Shown here one piece after another: positions 42,456 through 51,007 of a stretch of 64,000 nucleotides of DNA (its first letter is position 1; every line of letters begins with the position of its first letter). The DNA comes from Pseudarthrobacter sp. BIM B-2242 (GTDB lineage Bacteria; Actinomycetota; Actinomycetes; Actinomycetales; Micrococcaceae): contig NZ_CP061721.1 of assembly GCF_014764445.1 (NCBI RefSeq), forward strand, positions 3,162,001 to 3,226,000. The letters are read 5' to 3'. The notes under the pieces are model-generated. The model was not told where the DNA came from. It saw only the letters and a list, made by a program, of their open reading frames with translations, and did no database searches. The position numbers were made by a program, and so were the translations under genes.

Positions 42456-42686
42456 CTACACTTTCAGCGCCTTCCGCTCACGGGCGCTGATCGAGGAGAC
42501 CCTGCCGCAATTCGAACAGGTGATCTGGTACCGCCGGGACGTGGTCAGGACGGGAATGAAGAACAACGTGAACTTCCGGGCGTGCTCGTCGAGGTAGTGC
42601 TGCACGAACTGGCCGCAGTTCGTGCAGGTGGCCGGCCGGCCCGGCAAAGCGCGGACTACAGTCTTGAGGCCAAAAATAAGAAGCAT
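42456..42686 (-). CDS. Zinc-ribbon protein
   Basis: Small protein of 76 aa with two CxxC knuckles, CTNCGQF and CSNCGRV, separated by about 30 residues, forming a zinc ribbon. It opens with a hydrophobic patch MLLIFGLKTVVRALPG, and the middle KFTLFFIPVLTTS is also hydrophobic, so it may lie at the membrane. ATG 42686 is preceded by AAAGGGAA; the longer frame to 42824 has no such site. Function is unknown; related proteins are widespread in actinobacteria. Confidence 0.78.
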   Translation of the reverse strand: MLLIFGLKTVVRALPGRPATCTNCGQFVQHYLDEHARKFTLFFIPVLTTSRRYQITCSNCGRVSSISARERKALKV

Positions 42687-42820
42687 GAGGTTCCCTTTCA
42701 AGGATGCCGGCAGCCGAAGATGCCGAAGACTCCACGAGGTCCTGGGCAATTGGAAAAAGCGCGGCGGACTAGTCGAGCGTACAGCGTAAATAGGAAGTGG
42801 CCTTAGTATTTGGCCGTGCT

Positions 42821-43726
42821 TCAATGCCCGTCAGAGGGACTCGTCGCTGTTTCCGGGGCGTGGAGGTCGATGATAGGCAGGTGGCCGTCTGTACGGATGG
42901 AGTCCCCTCCCCCGTTGCGGTGGTGGTAGCCGGTGGAGAAGTTGCGGATGACGTGCACGGATTCCACCGCGTTGGCCGCACGCAGCGTCTCGATGATGAA
43001 ATCGCGTTCTTCGTCGGTGCGGTCGGCGATCTTGTGGGTGATTTGGAAGGTGAACAGGGACAAGCCCACGCTTCTGTCGTAGGTGCCCGCGCCCACCCAG
43101 TCGACGGGAATGCCGCCGGGCAGCCTCCAGCCGTCGGCACACTGCCAAAAGCGGACGTGGTGCCGCTTCCGCGGATTCCCGTCGATCTCGCGCTGAAAGG
43201 CCAGGTTCTGCCTGTTACCGAAGACGTAGAGGGAGCTGACCGGTGCCCTCGGATAACTGCGGCCCCGGATCGTTGACGTTAGAGTCCTCCAGGCGGTCGC
43301 CGGGGTGAGGGCATCGGCCTCCACCCAGCCGGCCTTGAACATCGCATGCCGCAGTTCGGCTTCGGGGCCAACCACTGCGAGGTTGACCGGGTCGCCGAGG
43401 ACACCGTCGCCGGTGCGGGCGCGGCCTATGAAGTAGTCGGGAATGTAGAGGCTGCTCAGGATCTTGTGTATCCGGGGAAGCAGTGCGTAAGCCAGGATCA
43501 GCCAGACCGGAATGAACACCCAGGCCTGCGACGGTCCACGGGAAAGCCTGGCAAGCAGGAAGTAATACACAGCCCAGCCCACTGCCACGGTAATGAACCC
43601 ATAGAACAGCCGCTGCAGCACGGCGAGAACCGTTGCCCAGCGGCTCTGCCTGCGCTCCTGGGAGTTCTGCGCCCGGGAATGGTCCGGTTCAGCCGGAACA
43701 GGGTGGTCAGCATTCCCCGATGTCAC
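42821..43726 (-). CDS. LssY C-terminal domain membrane protein
   Basis: Protein of 301 aa. Two membrane segments near residues 35-80 (LFYGFITVAVGWAVYYFLLA and AWVFIPVWLILAYALLP) precede a soluble LssY_C-like domain: GDPVNLAVVGPEAELRHAMFKAGWVEADALT, then SSLYVFGNRQNLAFQRE and RHHVRFW. The start is GTG 43726, one base after the MFS stop, with GAGGA upstream, so the two genes are an operon. The function of the domain is unknown. Confidence 0.82.
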   Translation of the reverse strand: MTSGNADHPVPAEPDHSRAQNSQERRQSRWATVLAVLQRLFYGFITVAVGWAVYYFLLARLSRGPSQAWVFIPVWLILAYALLPRIHKILSSLYIPDYFIGRARTGDGVLGDPVNLAVVGPEAELRHAMFKAGWVEADALTPATAWRTLTSTIRGRSYPRAPVSSLYVFGNRQNLAFQREIDGNPRKRHHVRFWQCADGWRLPGGIPVDWVGAGTYDRSVGLSLFTFQITHKIADRTDEERDFIIETLRAANAVESVHVIRNFSTGYHHRNGGGDSIRTDGHLPIIDLHAPETATSPSDGH

Positions 43727-43727
43727 C

Positions 43728-44945
43728 TTAGTAGTTCCTCCTGTGCTTCAGCCGGGGAAGGACAAAAGCAAACACTGCAGCCGCCGCGAACCCCAGGAAA
43801 CCGGTGGCCGCAACCCCCGCCCCCAGCGTGGCCACAGCTGTCACGCCGGACAGCAGCACCGGCCCACCGGTGGAGCCGGCGTCGGCAATGAACCGCCACA
43901 GCCCCAGGAACTGGCCGCGGCCCCTGTCGGGCGAGAAGTCGGCGCCGAGGGTCATGATCAGCCCGGAGCTGATGCCGTTCCCGAACCCGATGAGCAGCGA
44001 CGCCAGCAGCAGCCCCGTAAAGGAAGCGGTCAAGGGAATCACCAGCATCGCGATGCCCATGATGATGGTCGAGGGAATGGCCACGAACAGCCTGCCGCGC
44101 CGGTCCATCACCTTGCCCGCCGGGTAGAACACCAGCATGTCGATCGCCCCGGACAGCCCGTAGATCACCGACGCCTGCGCCGGGTCCATCCCCAGGTGGT
44201 CGGCCCACAGCGGGATAACCACCTGCCGTGAGGCGCGCAGCGCGCTCAGCAGCAGGATCCCCACTCCGAGCGTCAGGAACACGGTCCGGTGCGCGACCGC
44301 CACGTTCCGCAGCGTCGGCTCCGGAGTCTTGTGTCCGCCGTCGGGCGCTGGCGGAACCACCAGGTCCGGGATGGTGACGGCCAAAACGGCGGCCGCGGCC
44401 ATGCCGGCCACCCCCACCCAGTACGCTCCGGCGAGACCGGCAAACTGCATCACAGCGGCACCCACAAAGGGCCCGATGAACACCCCGATCCGGGTCACCC
44501 CGCCAAGCGTTGACAGCGCCCGCGCCCGGAACTCAATGGGCACGGCCTCGGTGAGGTACTTCTGCCGGGCCAGGCTGAACACGCTGGCCGCCATCCCGAC
44601 GACGGCCATCGCCACCGCCAGCAGCCATAGCCCGCCGGGAATCAGGGCGGACATCGCCGCGGCAGCGAGCGCAAGCGCACCCACCGCAGCAGCCCCGACG
44701 ATCGACCAGCGTTCGCCGAACTTCAGCGTAATAAGGGACGCCGGCAGGTTGAAGAACCACGAGCCCAGCCCGATCAGGGTGACAAGCAGCGCAGAGACGG
44801 CCACCGAGGCGCCGAGGTCGCGCGCGGACAGCACCACCACGGGAAGCACTGCGCCTTCGCCGATACAGAACAGCAGTGCAGGCCCGAAAGCGGGTATTGC
44901 GATGCTTCGGAGATTGAACGGCTGCGGGGTTCCTGGCGAAGTCAT
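43728..44945 (-). CDS. MFS transporter
   Basis: Major facilitator superfamily transporter of 405 aa with 12 predicted hydrophobic segments. Loop motif between helices 2 and 3 is reduced; the matching segment in the second half, FYPAGKVMDRRGRLFVAIPS, fits the D-x-x-G-R-R pattern well. The start is ATG 44945 (MTSPGTPQPFN). It is the first gene of a two-gene operon with the LssY_C protein. Substrate is unknown; efflux is the common role of such lone actinobacterial MFS proteins. Confidence 0.9.
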   Translation of the reverse strand: MTSPGTPQPFNLRSIAIPAFGPALLFCIGEGAVLPVVVLSARDLGASVAVSALLVTLIGLGSWFFNLPASLITLKFGERWSIVGAAAVGALALAAAAMSALIPGGLWLLAVAMAVVGMAASVFSLARQKYLTEAVPIEFRARALSTLGGVTRIGVFIGPFVGAAVMQFAGLAGAYWVGVAGMAAAAVLAVTIPDLVVPPAPDGGHKTPEPTLRNVAVAHRTVFLTLGVGILLLSALRASRQVVIPLWADHLGMDPAQASVIYGLSGAIDMLVFYPAGKVMDRRGRLFVAIPSTIIMGIAMLVIPLTASFTGLLLASLLIGFGNGISSGLIMTLGADFSPDRGRGQFLGLWRFIADAGSTGGPVLLSGVTAVATLGAGVAATGFLGFAAAAVFAFVLPRLKHRRNY

Positions 44946-45066
44946 CAGATTTATCTTAGGCCGCAGAAATTCCTTAATATTCAGGGGGTCACAAGCAGCC
45001 TCGCGAGGACTAACGTTTGCCTTGTGGGGCGCACTGCCACCTGCGCCTCAAAGCCAAGGAGGTCTC

Positions 45067-45408
45067 ATGGGTGAGGTGTGGATCCGCACCATCAATAACA
45101 GCCTGGTCCGGGCAGACAGAGTCACGGAAATCGCGTCCACCCGGGCGTCCCTCCACGACGACCAGGGCTACGCGTTGAAGGTCATTGTGGACGGCAAGGC
45201 CCACGTGATCATTGACGACGGCGGGCTGCCGGGCTCGTTCACCGAGCGGCAGGACTATGCGCGGCATCTTGAGGATGCCCTGCTTGTTGCCATCGATGAG
45301 GCGCACCAGTCCGGCGCATCCGTCGTTGTCTGCTTCGAACCGGAATCCGAACGATGGGTCATGGCCGCCGCCGCTGAGCTGACCGGACAGATTCCCGCCG
45401 TCGGCTAA
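45067..45408 (+). CDS. Conserved hypothetical protein
   Basis: Soluble protein of 113 aa, starting at ATG 45067 with AAGGAGG 6 nt upstream. It begins MGEVWIRTINNSLVRADRVTEI, continues with YALKVIVDGKAHVIIDDGG and ends with a helix ERWVMAAAAELTGQIPAV. The fold appears to be mixed alpha/beta without a recognised motif, signal or membrane segment. It stands alone; a longer upstream frame antisense to the MFS gene is a shadow. Confidence 0.72.
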   Translation: MGEVWIRTINNSLVRADRVTEIASTRASLHDDQGYALKVIVDGKAHVIIDDGGLPGSFTERQDYARHLEDALLVAIDEAHQSGASVVVCFEPESERWVMAAAAELTGQIPAVG

Positions 45409-45509
45409 CGCTTCATTTGCATCTAACGGCAGCGCCCGACGGCGGGACTTCCGTTCAGCGCGCGTTCAGCGCGCCGCCGCACGTCCGCGGGTTTCGACAG
45501 CGCCGCCCT

Positions 45510-45830
45510 TCAGGCCGCCAAATGGCCTGCGGCGTGAACGGCGCGGCGGGGCGGAAGAATGCTCAGCTTGCACGGGGTCTGCAGCGGATCGATCCGGACC
45601 GGCAGGTGACGTGTCAGGGAGCAGGTCTCGAGCTGGCGAAGGGCTTCCGGGTCAATGCGGGCATGGCGCATGTCCAGTTCCAGGGCAAGGTTCGGTTTCA
45701 GGGCGTTGGCGCGCTTCACCACGACGTAGAGCGCCTGGATGCTGTGAATGGTGACGTGGCCTTTGGCGAGGACGTGGGCCTTGGCGTGGTCGAGGTCCAG
45801 ACGGACAAGAATGCTGAGCTTTTCGGTCAA
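45510..45830 (-). CDS. Hypothetical protein, paralogue of 48291-48617
   Basis: Protein of 106 aa from a TTG (45830) with AAGAAGG about 9 nt upstream; the frame also has an ATG at 45851. The core LDLDHAKAHVLAKGHVTIHS and ALYVVVKRAN is nearly identical to the paralogue 2.8 kb away, as is the position of the start. The pattern of alternating hydrophobic strands and helices recalls a STAS-like fold, but no family is recognised. Standing alone on the minus strand, divergent from the NmrA-like gene. Confidence 0.65.
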   Translation of the reverse strand: MTEKLSILVRLDLDHAKAHVLAKGHVTIHSIQALYVVVKRANALKPNLALELDMRHARIDPEALRQLETCSLTRHLPVRIDPLQTPCKLSILPPRRAVHAAGHLAA

Positions 45831-46032
45831 GGCGAAACACCTTCTTTGCATGGCTGCGACGCTGCAACCGGGGCGGCCGCGACGCCGCGGCCTGTGGCCG
45901 CGCTTCAGCAGCCATCTTCAGGGTAGGCAGAATTGTGTGACCCGCACAACATTGGGTCCATTGTGTCGGTAGCCTCCATGCCCGGCGCCGGCCCTCCCGG
46001 CGCTTCGGATTGTGTGTCATAGAGTTCGGATC

Positions 46033-46785
46033 ATGAACATCACCGTTGCAGGAGGAACCGGAACTGTTGGACGCCACGTTGTGGCCGTTGCCCGGGCACG
46101 TGGCCACCACGTAGTCAGCCTCTCCCGCGCGGACGGCCTGGACACCGTGACCGGCGACGGCCTGGCCCAAGCACTTGAGGGTACGGACACGGTGATTGAC
46201 GTGGCCGGCATCCAGACGCTGAACGCGAAGAAGGCAGTGGACTTTTTCTCCACCACCACGCACAACCTGCTCAAAGCGGGGACGGCGGCCGGAGTACAGC
46301 ACCATATGGTGCTCTCCATCGTCGGGACCCACAAAGCGGCCGCCGGGTACTACGCCGGCAAGCTGGCGCAGGAGAATCTGGTCAGCAACTCCAGCGTGCC
46401 GTGGACCATCCTGCGGGCCACCCAGTTCCATGAGTTCGCAGCGCAGATGCTGGAGCGCAGTTCAGTAGGCCCGCTGGCCCTTGTCCCGCGGATGGCCACC
46501 CAACCCGTGGCGGCACGCGAGGTAGCCGAGGCGCTGGTTGACGCGGCGGAAGCAGGGCCCCAGGGACGGCTTGCAGATCTTGCCGGCCCCGAACGCAAAC
46601 GATTGGTGGACCTCGTCCGGGCGTATTCGCAAAAGTACGGGCCAAAGAAGCTCATCATTGAGTTCACCGCCCCCGGGCCGCTTTGGCGCGCGATGCGGAA
46701 CGGCGACCTGCTCCCGGAGGCAGGGTCCGACGTCGGGCGCCAAACGTTCAGCGCGTGGCTGGCAACTGACCGTAACAGAAGTTAG
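46033..46785 (+). CDS. NmrA/atypical SDR NAD(P)-binding protein
   Basis: Atypical short-chain dehydrogenase of 250 aa. The Rossmann motif ITVAGGTGTVGRHVVAVARARG begins at residue 3, and DTVIDVAGIQTL, HMVLSIVGTHKA and the AGKLAQENLV / PWTILRATQFHEF segments follow the NmrA/YcfL pattern, in which the catalytic tyrosine is poorly conserved. ATG 46033 lies 7 nt after TAGAGT, a -10-like box, without a ribosome site. It may be a sugar-epimerase-like or redox-sensing protein; the substrate is not predictable. Confidence 0.85.
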   Translation: MNITVAGGTGTVGRHVVAVARARGHHVVSLSRADGLDTVTGDGLAQALEGTDTVIDVAGIQTLNAKKAVDFFSTTTHNLLKAGTAAGVQHHMVLSIVGTHKAAAGYYAGKLAQENLVSNSSVPWTILRATQFHEFAAQMLERSSVGPLALVPRMATQPVAAREVAEALVDAAEAGPQGRLADLAGPERKRLVDLVRAYSQKYGPKKLIIEFTAPGPLWRAMRNGDLLPEAGSDVGRQTFSAWLATDRNRS

Positions 46786-47257
46786 GAACCGCGCGGCGGG
46801 TGATGTTCGAAACAAGGGGCCGACGACGTCAGATGTTCAGGCCTGGCTTTACCCTGAGGCCACTTCGCCGCCGGCCCCGCCTGCTCCGTCGGCAGCTGGG
46901 CGGCGACCCGTTGGTCCCTGCGCAGACGGAAACTTGAAGGCCCACCATCGGAGCCTAGGACTGACTAAACCCATTAGATTCCCTATTGACGCTGCGCGCA
47001 CGAGTAGGAGCTACCCTACTTTTGGCCATCGCTGTTCGCCCTCACAGGTAGTGCCGGCTGTTCGGAAAAATGTGCCAAGTACCGGCGGCCAGGAAGTCGA
47101 GTACTGACCACTCATGCCACGGGAAGATGCCGGGAAGTAGCCTAAATACCTGCACCAGCTTCTACCGGGCGCTTCGTCCGGGTCAGACTGTGCCGGCGGC
47201 GAGAGGGCCTTTTGAGACCGGGACCCTTCATCATCCGCCGCCGGCACTACCACCGCA
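46786..47257. other. 472-bp intergenic region without a supported gene
   Basis: No coding frame with a start and ribosome site is seen. The region is less GC-biased than its neighbours. Around 46985 TTGACG is followed by an inverted repeat AGTAGG/CCTACT (47003-47020), which may belong to a promoter reading rightwards, although no gene on that strand follows. The right end holds the hairpin at 47190-47247. Confidence 0.5.
47190..47247 (-). terminator. Hairpin downstream of the 82-aa protein gene
   Basis: Perfect 12-bp arms GTGCCGGCGGCG (47190-47201) and CGCCGCCGGCAC (47236-47247) around a 34-nt loop, 10 bp after the stop at 47258. Confidence 0.5.
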
Positions 47258-47506
47258 TCAGCGCGGATCAGTCTCGGATTGGAAAAGGCGGCTGCTTACA
47301 TCATTGCGAAGAATGTGGAACTGCCCGCCGTTGCCGTTGACGGCACCGTCCAGGACATAGAGTCCCCTTCCAGCTTCCGGGCCTCCGGCAGCACGGTCCA
47401 AAGCCTCCACCAGGTGCCGGCCCAGCCGCCCCTTCGGCCCCAAGGCCTTGATCTCTTCCAGTTCCTCCGCTGTCAGCCTCGCCAGTACCGCGTTGATTTC
47501 AGCCAC
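47258..47506 (-). CDS. Hypothetical protein
   Basis: Protein of 82 aa. The frame extends to 47590, but GTG 47506 (product VAEINAVLARLTAEEL) with GGGGAGGGG 6 nt upstream is the clear start. The N-terminal half is helical and charged (LTAEELEEIKALGPKGRLGRHLVEALDRAAG); the C-terminal half has GGPEAGRGLYVLDG. No domain recognised. It is divergent from the CsbD gene. Confidence 0.7.
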   Translation of the reverse strand: MAEINAVLARLTAEELEEIKALGPKGRLGRHLVEALDRAAGGPEAGRGLYVLDGAVNGNGGQFHILRNDVSSRLFQSETDPR

Positions 47507-47682
47507 AAAGCACCCCTCCCCAGATGTGCAGGCAATTATTGGCCTGAGTCCCCACAGGCTAGGGCAGGCCGGGAGGCCCCGCAAGAGCACCGGGGTCTAG
47601 GACTGGATCAGTGCGGTGGCTAGGATAAAAATGTGGCCTGCCAGCAGACAGCCGGCAGAAGCAGACCGTAGGGAGAGACACC

Positions 47683-47859
47683 ATGGGTTTGGATGACAAG
47701 ATCGAAAACGCCGCCGAGAAACTGGGCGGCAAGGGCAAGGAAGCCACAGGCAAAGCCACTGGCGATGAGAGCCTCGAAGCCGAGGGAAAGCTCGACCAGA
47801 GCAAGGCGGACCTGAAGCAGGCCGGCGAGAAAGTCAAGGACGCTTTCAAGAAAGACTGA
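47683..47859 (+). CDS. CsbD family stress protein
   Basis: Very hydrophilic, lysine- and glutamate-rich protein of 58 aa: MGLDDKIENAAEKLGGKGKE, then ATGKATGDESLEAEGKLDQS and KADLKQAGEKVKDAFKKD. This is the classic CsbD pattern (repeated K-x-x-E-K and AxGK). GGGAGAGA lies 5 nt before ATG 47683, and TAGGAT at about 47620 can be a -10. Strong terminator directly behind. The family is induced by general stress and is related to sigma-B-controlled genes in Bacillus; the molecular role is unknown. Confidence 0.9.
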   Translation: MGLDDKIENAAEKLGGKGKEATGKATGDESLEAEGKLDQSKADLKQAGEKVKDAFKKD

Positions 47860-47869
47860 CTCCGCCTGA

Positions 47870-47905
47870 CACGAAGGGCGCCGCTGCGCAGCGGCGCCCT
47901 TCGTG
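47870..47905 (+). terminator. Terminator of the CsbD gene
   Basis: A 36-bp perfect palindrome of two 18-nt arms: CACGAAGGGCGCCGCTGC (47870-47887) and its reverse complement (47888-47905), 10 bp after the stop. The stem may serve both strands, since a small minus-strand gene ends at 47947. Confidence 0.8.
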
Positions 47906-47946
47906 CTGTCGGCCGGAAGCCCGGGACAGCCAGGAAAAGAGCGGGC

Positions 47947-48051
47947 CTAGTGGCTTCGCCGGAAATGCATAACGCCTGCCGCAATTCCCATGGCGCCCAC
48001 CAAGGATCCGAGAATGATGCTGAGGCCTGAAACGTATTCAAGAACGGTCAT
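47947..48051 (-). CDS. Small membrane protein, 34 aa
   Basis: ATG 48051 to a TAG at 47947 encodes MTVLEYVSGLSIILGSLVGA followed by MGIAAGVMHFRRSH. One membrane segment of about 22 residues is followed by a basic C-terminus. A good ribosome site AAAGGTGA lies 8 nt upstream. Too small for most gene finders. It converges on the CsbD terminator. Function unknown. Confidence 0.65.
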   Translation of the reverse strand: MTVLEYVSGLSIILGSLVGAMGIAAGVMHFRRSH

Positions 48052-48290
48052 CGTGACTCACCTTTCATAGGGCTGAAAGGCTGACGCTAACGTGCAAAAC
48101 TCAGGATCGGTCCAAGACTGCCTGTGTGTCGCATCACAATTCAGGCACGGCCCCGCGCGCCCTAATCGGTGTAATAAATACGTAACTGTTGCGTGGGTCA
48201 CATTCGCCCCTTACTCTGGACAAGGCTCAAGAAACGGGCCAAAGCAAGAAGCTGCAGCGTCGCAGCCAATGCCGGGGAAGGCTTTACAAC

Positions 48291-48617
48291 GTGAACTCAA
48301 AGCTCAACATCGTTGTCCGAATGGATCTCGACCACGCCAAGGCGCTGGTGATTGCGAAGGGGCATATCACCATCCACAGCGTAAATGCACTGTATGTAGT
48401 CGTTAAGCGGGCCAATTCCTTAATGGACGGCCTGGACCTGAAGCTGGACATCACCCACGCGCGGGTTGATGAAGATGCCCTGGAAACGCTTCATGCCGCT
48501 TCTGAATCGCACCACCTGCCGGCGCGGATCGATCCGCAGCAGGCACCATGCACCATCCATGTCCTGGCACCGCGCCGGGAACATGCACCCGCGAGGCGAG
48601 CACTGATCGCCGCCTAA
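48291..48617 (+). CDS. Hypothetical protein, paralogue of 45510-45830
   Basis: Protein of 108 aa from GTG 48291, with GGGGAAGG about 9 nt upstream. It starts MNSKLNIVVRMDLDHAKALV-like and carries IAKGHITIHSVNALYVVVKR, DLKLDITHARVDEDALETLH and the tail HLPARIDPQQAPCTIHVLAP. Each block has a counterpart in the paralogue, down to the RIDP-x-Q-x-PC motif near the end. The fold might be STAS-like. No membrane segment, catalytic motif or partner domain is recognised. Confidence 0.68.
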   Translation: MNSKLNIVVRMDLDHAKALVIAKGHITIHSVNALYVVVKRANSLMDGLDLKLDITHARVDEDALETLHAASESHHLPARIDPQQAPCTIHVLAPRREHAPARRALIAA

Positions 48618-48994
48618 GGCTTTTCAAGGCAAGGCACCCGCAGCGCCCAGGAATCGGGCCGGAGCGCCAGCCACAGGCTTTCTTTCTTCCAGATTTCCAC
48701 AAGCTCAGAGTGCAGCTGTATCCGAATAGACGGGTAGCTGCACTCTTAGTTTGTGGCTAAACCCTCCTGCGCAGGCGGGAGTATCTTGAGTCATACTTGC
48801 GCCGGTCTGCACGCGGTCTTGAGCGTGTTCATGCACAGTATTCCTTAGAGACCGGAAACGCACCGTAGCTGCCAAGGCCAACAGTAGGTCCCGTTGGAAA
48901 AGCGAGTACTTCCTACTCGTGTGCTCCCCTGTTGCCCGCCTGTAACGTCCTGAAGCATGTCGAAAAGGATGCATTTACTGGCGAAAAGACTGCC
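48618..48994. other. Intergenic region with a terminator-like hairpin
   Basis: The 377-bp gap contains a hairpin with perfect 11-bp arms AGAGTGCAGCT (48707-48717) and AGCTGCACTCT (48736-48746), extended by CACAAGCT/AGTTTGTG flanks, probably the terminator of the preceding gene. Near its right end lies the inverted repeat CGAGTA/TACTCG (about 48901-48917), a possible operator of the following gene. No small gene with a ribosome site is seen. Confidence 0.5.
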
Positions 48995-49402
48995 GTGACT
49001 CAGCATGAGGCCCTGGTGGTCCCTCTGCTGGACAGTGCTGTGCTGGACAGGTTGCAGCTGGAGCTGGATTACGACGAAGGCGTCTGGAAAGTCTTCATTC
49101 AGGACTTCGTGGCGCTTCTTCCCGCCAGGATTGAAAGGGTCCGGATGGCGCTGACCACCGGCGATCCTGTCACGTCAAAAGACGCGGCACTCAGCCTGAA
49201 GACCGCCAGCCAGATGGTTGGTGCAGAACGGCTGGCGGGCCTTACCCTTGACCTTGAGCTCGCCATTCGGAACAGCTCTCCTGACGGCCCCCATTCCGAT
49301 ATCCTGCCGCGGCTGGCGGTGGCCCACCTGCCCCGCCTCCGGCAGTGTGCACAGCAGACCATCCACCTCCTCGAGAGACACCTGAGAGGTAGCCGCGCCT
49401 GA
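48995..49402 (+). CDS. Hpt-like domain protein lacking the phospho-histidine
   Basis: Helical protein of 135 aa resembling histidine phosphotransfer (Hpt) domains: VWKVFIQDFVALLPARIERVRMAL forms the first helices, then DAALSLKTASQMVGAERLAGL aligns with the Hpt motif A-H-x-L-K-G-x-S-x-x-x-G-A. At the histidine position there is a leucine (about L66), while the lysine two later and the GA are kept. It therefore probably cannot carry phosphate and may act as a scaffold or competitor. The start is GTG 48995; the open frame reaches 48932. It is convergent with the MinD-like gene. Confidence 0.65.
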   Translation: MTQHEALVVPLLDSAVLDRLQLELDYDEGVWKVFIQDFVALLPARIERVRMALTTGDPVTSKDAALSLKTASQMVGAERLAGLTLDLELAIRNSSPDGPHSDILPRLAVAHLPRLRQCAQQTIHLLERHLRGSRA

Positions 49403-49416
49403 GACGGCGACGGACT

Positions 49417-50793
49417 CTAGCGGTACCCGTCCACGATGGCCGCCGCGATCTCCTTGTAGGCCCGCCGGGTCTCCGGTTTGAGCACATCCAGGGTGACCAG
49501 GTCGCCGTCGGCCACGCCGCGGTCGTGCGGGACTGCGATGAGCTGGCGGCAGATCCCGGCGAGGTGTTCCTCAATGGCGTCCTTGTCCACGCGGGAGGAG
49601 ACCTCGTCCTTGTCCGTGATGACCACAATGGCGTTCCGGGCCAGGTCCTCGTACCCGTGGCTGGCCAACCAGTGAAGCGTGCTGCGCGCCCGCTTCGCAC
49701 CGGAAACCGCATATCCGGCAGCGATCACCAGGTTATCGGCCGACTGCAGGATCCCGCTCATCGCGTTGTGCGTCACGCCGGTGCCGCAGTCGGTCAGGGC
49801 CACCGAATAGTAGTTGGAAATCAGCTTGCGGATCCGCAGATACTCGGCGGCCGTGAGCGAGTCGGACACCTCCGGGTCCTGCTCCCCTGCGATCAGGTGC
49901 AGCCGGCCGGCGTGGTGCATATACCGGGCGAGCGCGGTGAGCGAGTCCACGGATTCGATGTTCCTGAGCAGGTCCGTGATGGTGCGCGGGCTGGCCTGCT
50001 GATAGATCCCCTCGCCCAGGGCACGCTCCACGAGGTCACCGGAATCCGGGTTGGCATCAATGGCACAGGGGGCGTCGCCGCGGAATTCGGCCAGGGTCAG
50101 GCCCACACCCACCGTGGTGGAGGTTTTCCCGATGCCGCCCTTGAGGCTCAGCACGGCGGTGTTGTAGCTGCCCTGCAGCTGGCGTGCGATGCGGCGGCGC
50201 AGTTCGTCCTCGTCGCGCTGCTTGGCGCTGGGCCCGAGATTCCAGGCCCCGCCCGTCATCGCGTAGATGGCGCCGCGGACTCCGCCCACGGGCCGGGGCT
50301 TCTGCTCTTTCACAAACAGGCCCGGGGAGCTGATGAAGTCAGGCATGGGGCTCTCGGCAATGACGTCCGCTGCGGTCGGGCGGATGCGCCGGAATGCCGG
50401 TGTTTCGTCCGGAAGGGACGACGACGGCGGCGCCGGGGTGCCGGCGTCGTGCGCCACCGCGGAGGTACCCGAGTCCTGGCCGGCGGACTGCGCCGCCTGC
50501 GGCCGCGCAGTGATCGGCGGCTTGGCGGGACGGCGGGTTGGCGCCGGAACGGGCGCCGCGGGTTTGGCCTGGTCGGCGGCAGCCGCGGCCTCCGCCCAGG
50601 AGGTGCGGCGCGGAACCGGGGTGCCGGCGTCGGGAGTGGCGAAAGGCTCTGGAGTTAGGGCTGGCATGGTTCCTGTCTGGGCATCCGAAAGCGCGCCGTC
50701 GGCGCGGCGAAGGTCGCGGCGTCGTCGGGACGGTTGCGGTTGCCCTGCATCCTCTGCATTGGCGCGTGCGTTCTGATCCGCCGGATCTGGCAT
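49417..50793 (-). CDS. MinD/ParA-like ATPase with long disordered N-terminus
   Basis: Protein of 458 aa. Residues 1 to about 190 are rich in Pro, Ala, Arg and charged residues without predicted structure. The C-terminal P-loop domain has the deviant Walker A LSLKGGIGKTSTTVGVG, IDANPDSGDLVERALG (the MinD-like DxN/DP motif), TDCGTGVTHNAM and VITDKDEVSSRVDKDAI. The architecture matches MinD-like proteins linked with ESX/type VII secretion (EspI-like) in actinobacteria, but no ESX gene is nearby. GGGGGA precedes ATG 50793; a palindrome GACTGATTCAGTC (50840-50852) lies upstream. Confidence 0.82.
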   Translation of the reverse strand: MPDPADQNARANAEDAGQPQPSRRRRDLRRADGALSDAQTGTMPALTPEPFATPDAGTPVPRRTSWAEAAAAADQAKPAAPVPAPTRRPAKPPITARPQAAQSAGQDSGTSAVAHDAGTPAPPSSSLPDETPAFRRIRPTAADVIAESPMPDFISSPGLFVKEQKPRPVGGVRGAIYAMTGGAWNLGPSAKQRDEDELRRRIARQLQGSYNTAVLSLKGGIGKTSTTVGVGLTLAEFRGDAPCAIDANPDSGDLVERALGEGIYQQASPRTITDLLRNIESVDSLTALARYMHHAGRLHLIAGEQDPEVSDSLTAAEYLRIRKLISNYYSVALTDCGTGVTHNAMSGILQSADNLVIAAGYAVSGAKRARSTLHWLASHGYEDLARNAIVVITDKDEVSSRVDKDAIEEHLAGICRQLIAVPHDRGVADGDLVTLDVLKPETRRAYKEIAAAIVDGYR

Positions 50794-50885
50794 GTCTGTC
50801 CCCCAGGACGTTCGGCACAAGGTTCTGCGGCACTTTACGGACTGATTCAGTCACCAAGTCTAGGCGCTGCGCCGGAAATACGAGG

Positions 50886-51005
50886 TCAGTGACGGGCCAG
50901 CGCAGCCACCACAACACAGGCGGTGAGGATTAGAAGGACGGCGAGGACGGCGTAGCCCTGCCAGCGGGGACGGCCCTTGTGCGGGTTGATGTCGACGTAA
51001 GGCAT
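50886..51005 (-). CDS. Small membrane protein, 39 aa
   Basis: ATG 51005 encodes MPYVDINPHKGRPRWQGYA followed by a single membrane helix VLAVLLILTACVVVAALARH. AGGAG lies upstream, inside the end of the preceding small gene. Short hydrophilic N-terminus with basic residues. No recognised family. Probably co-transcribed with the 45-aa gene upstream. Confidence 0.6.
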   Translation of the reverse strand: MPYVDINPHKGRPRWQGYAVLAVLLILTACVVVAALARH

Positions 51006-51007
51006 GG

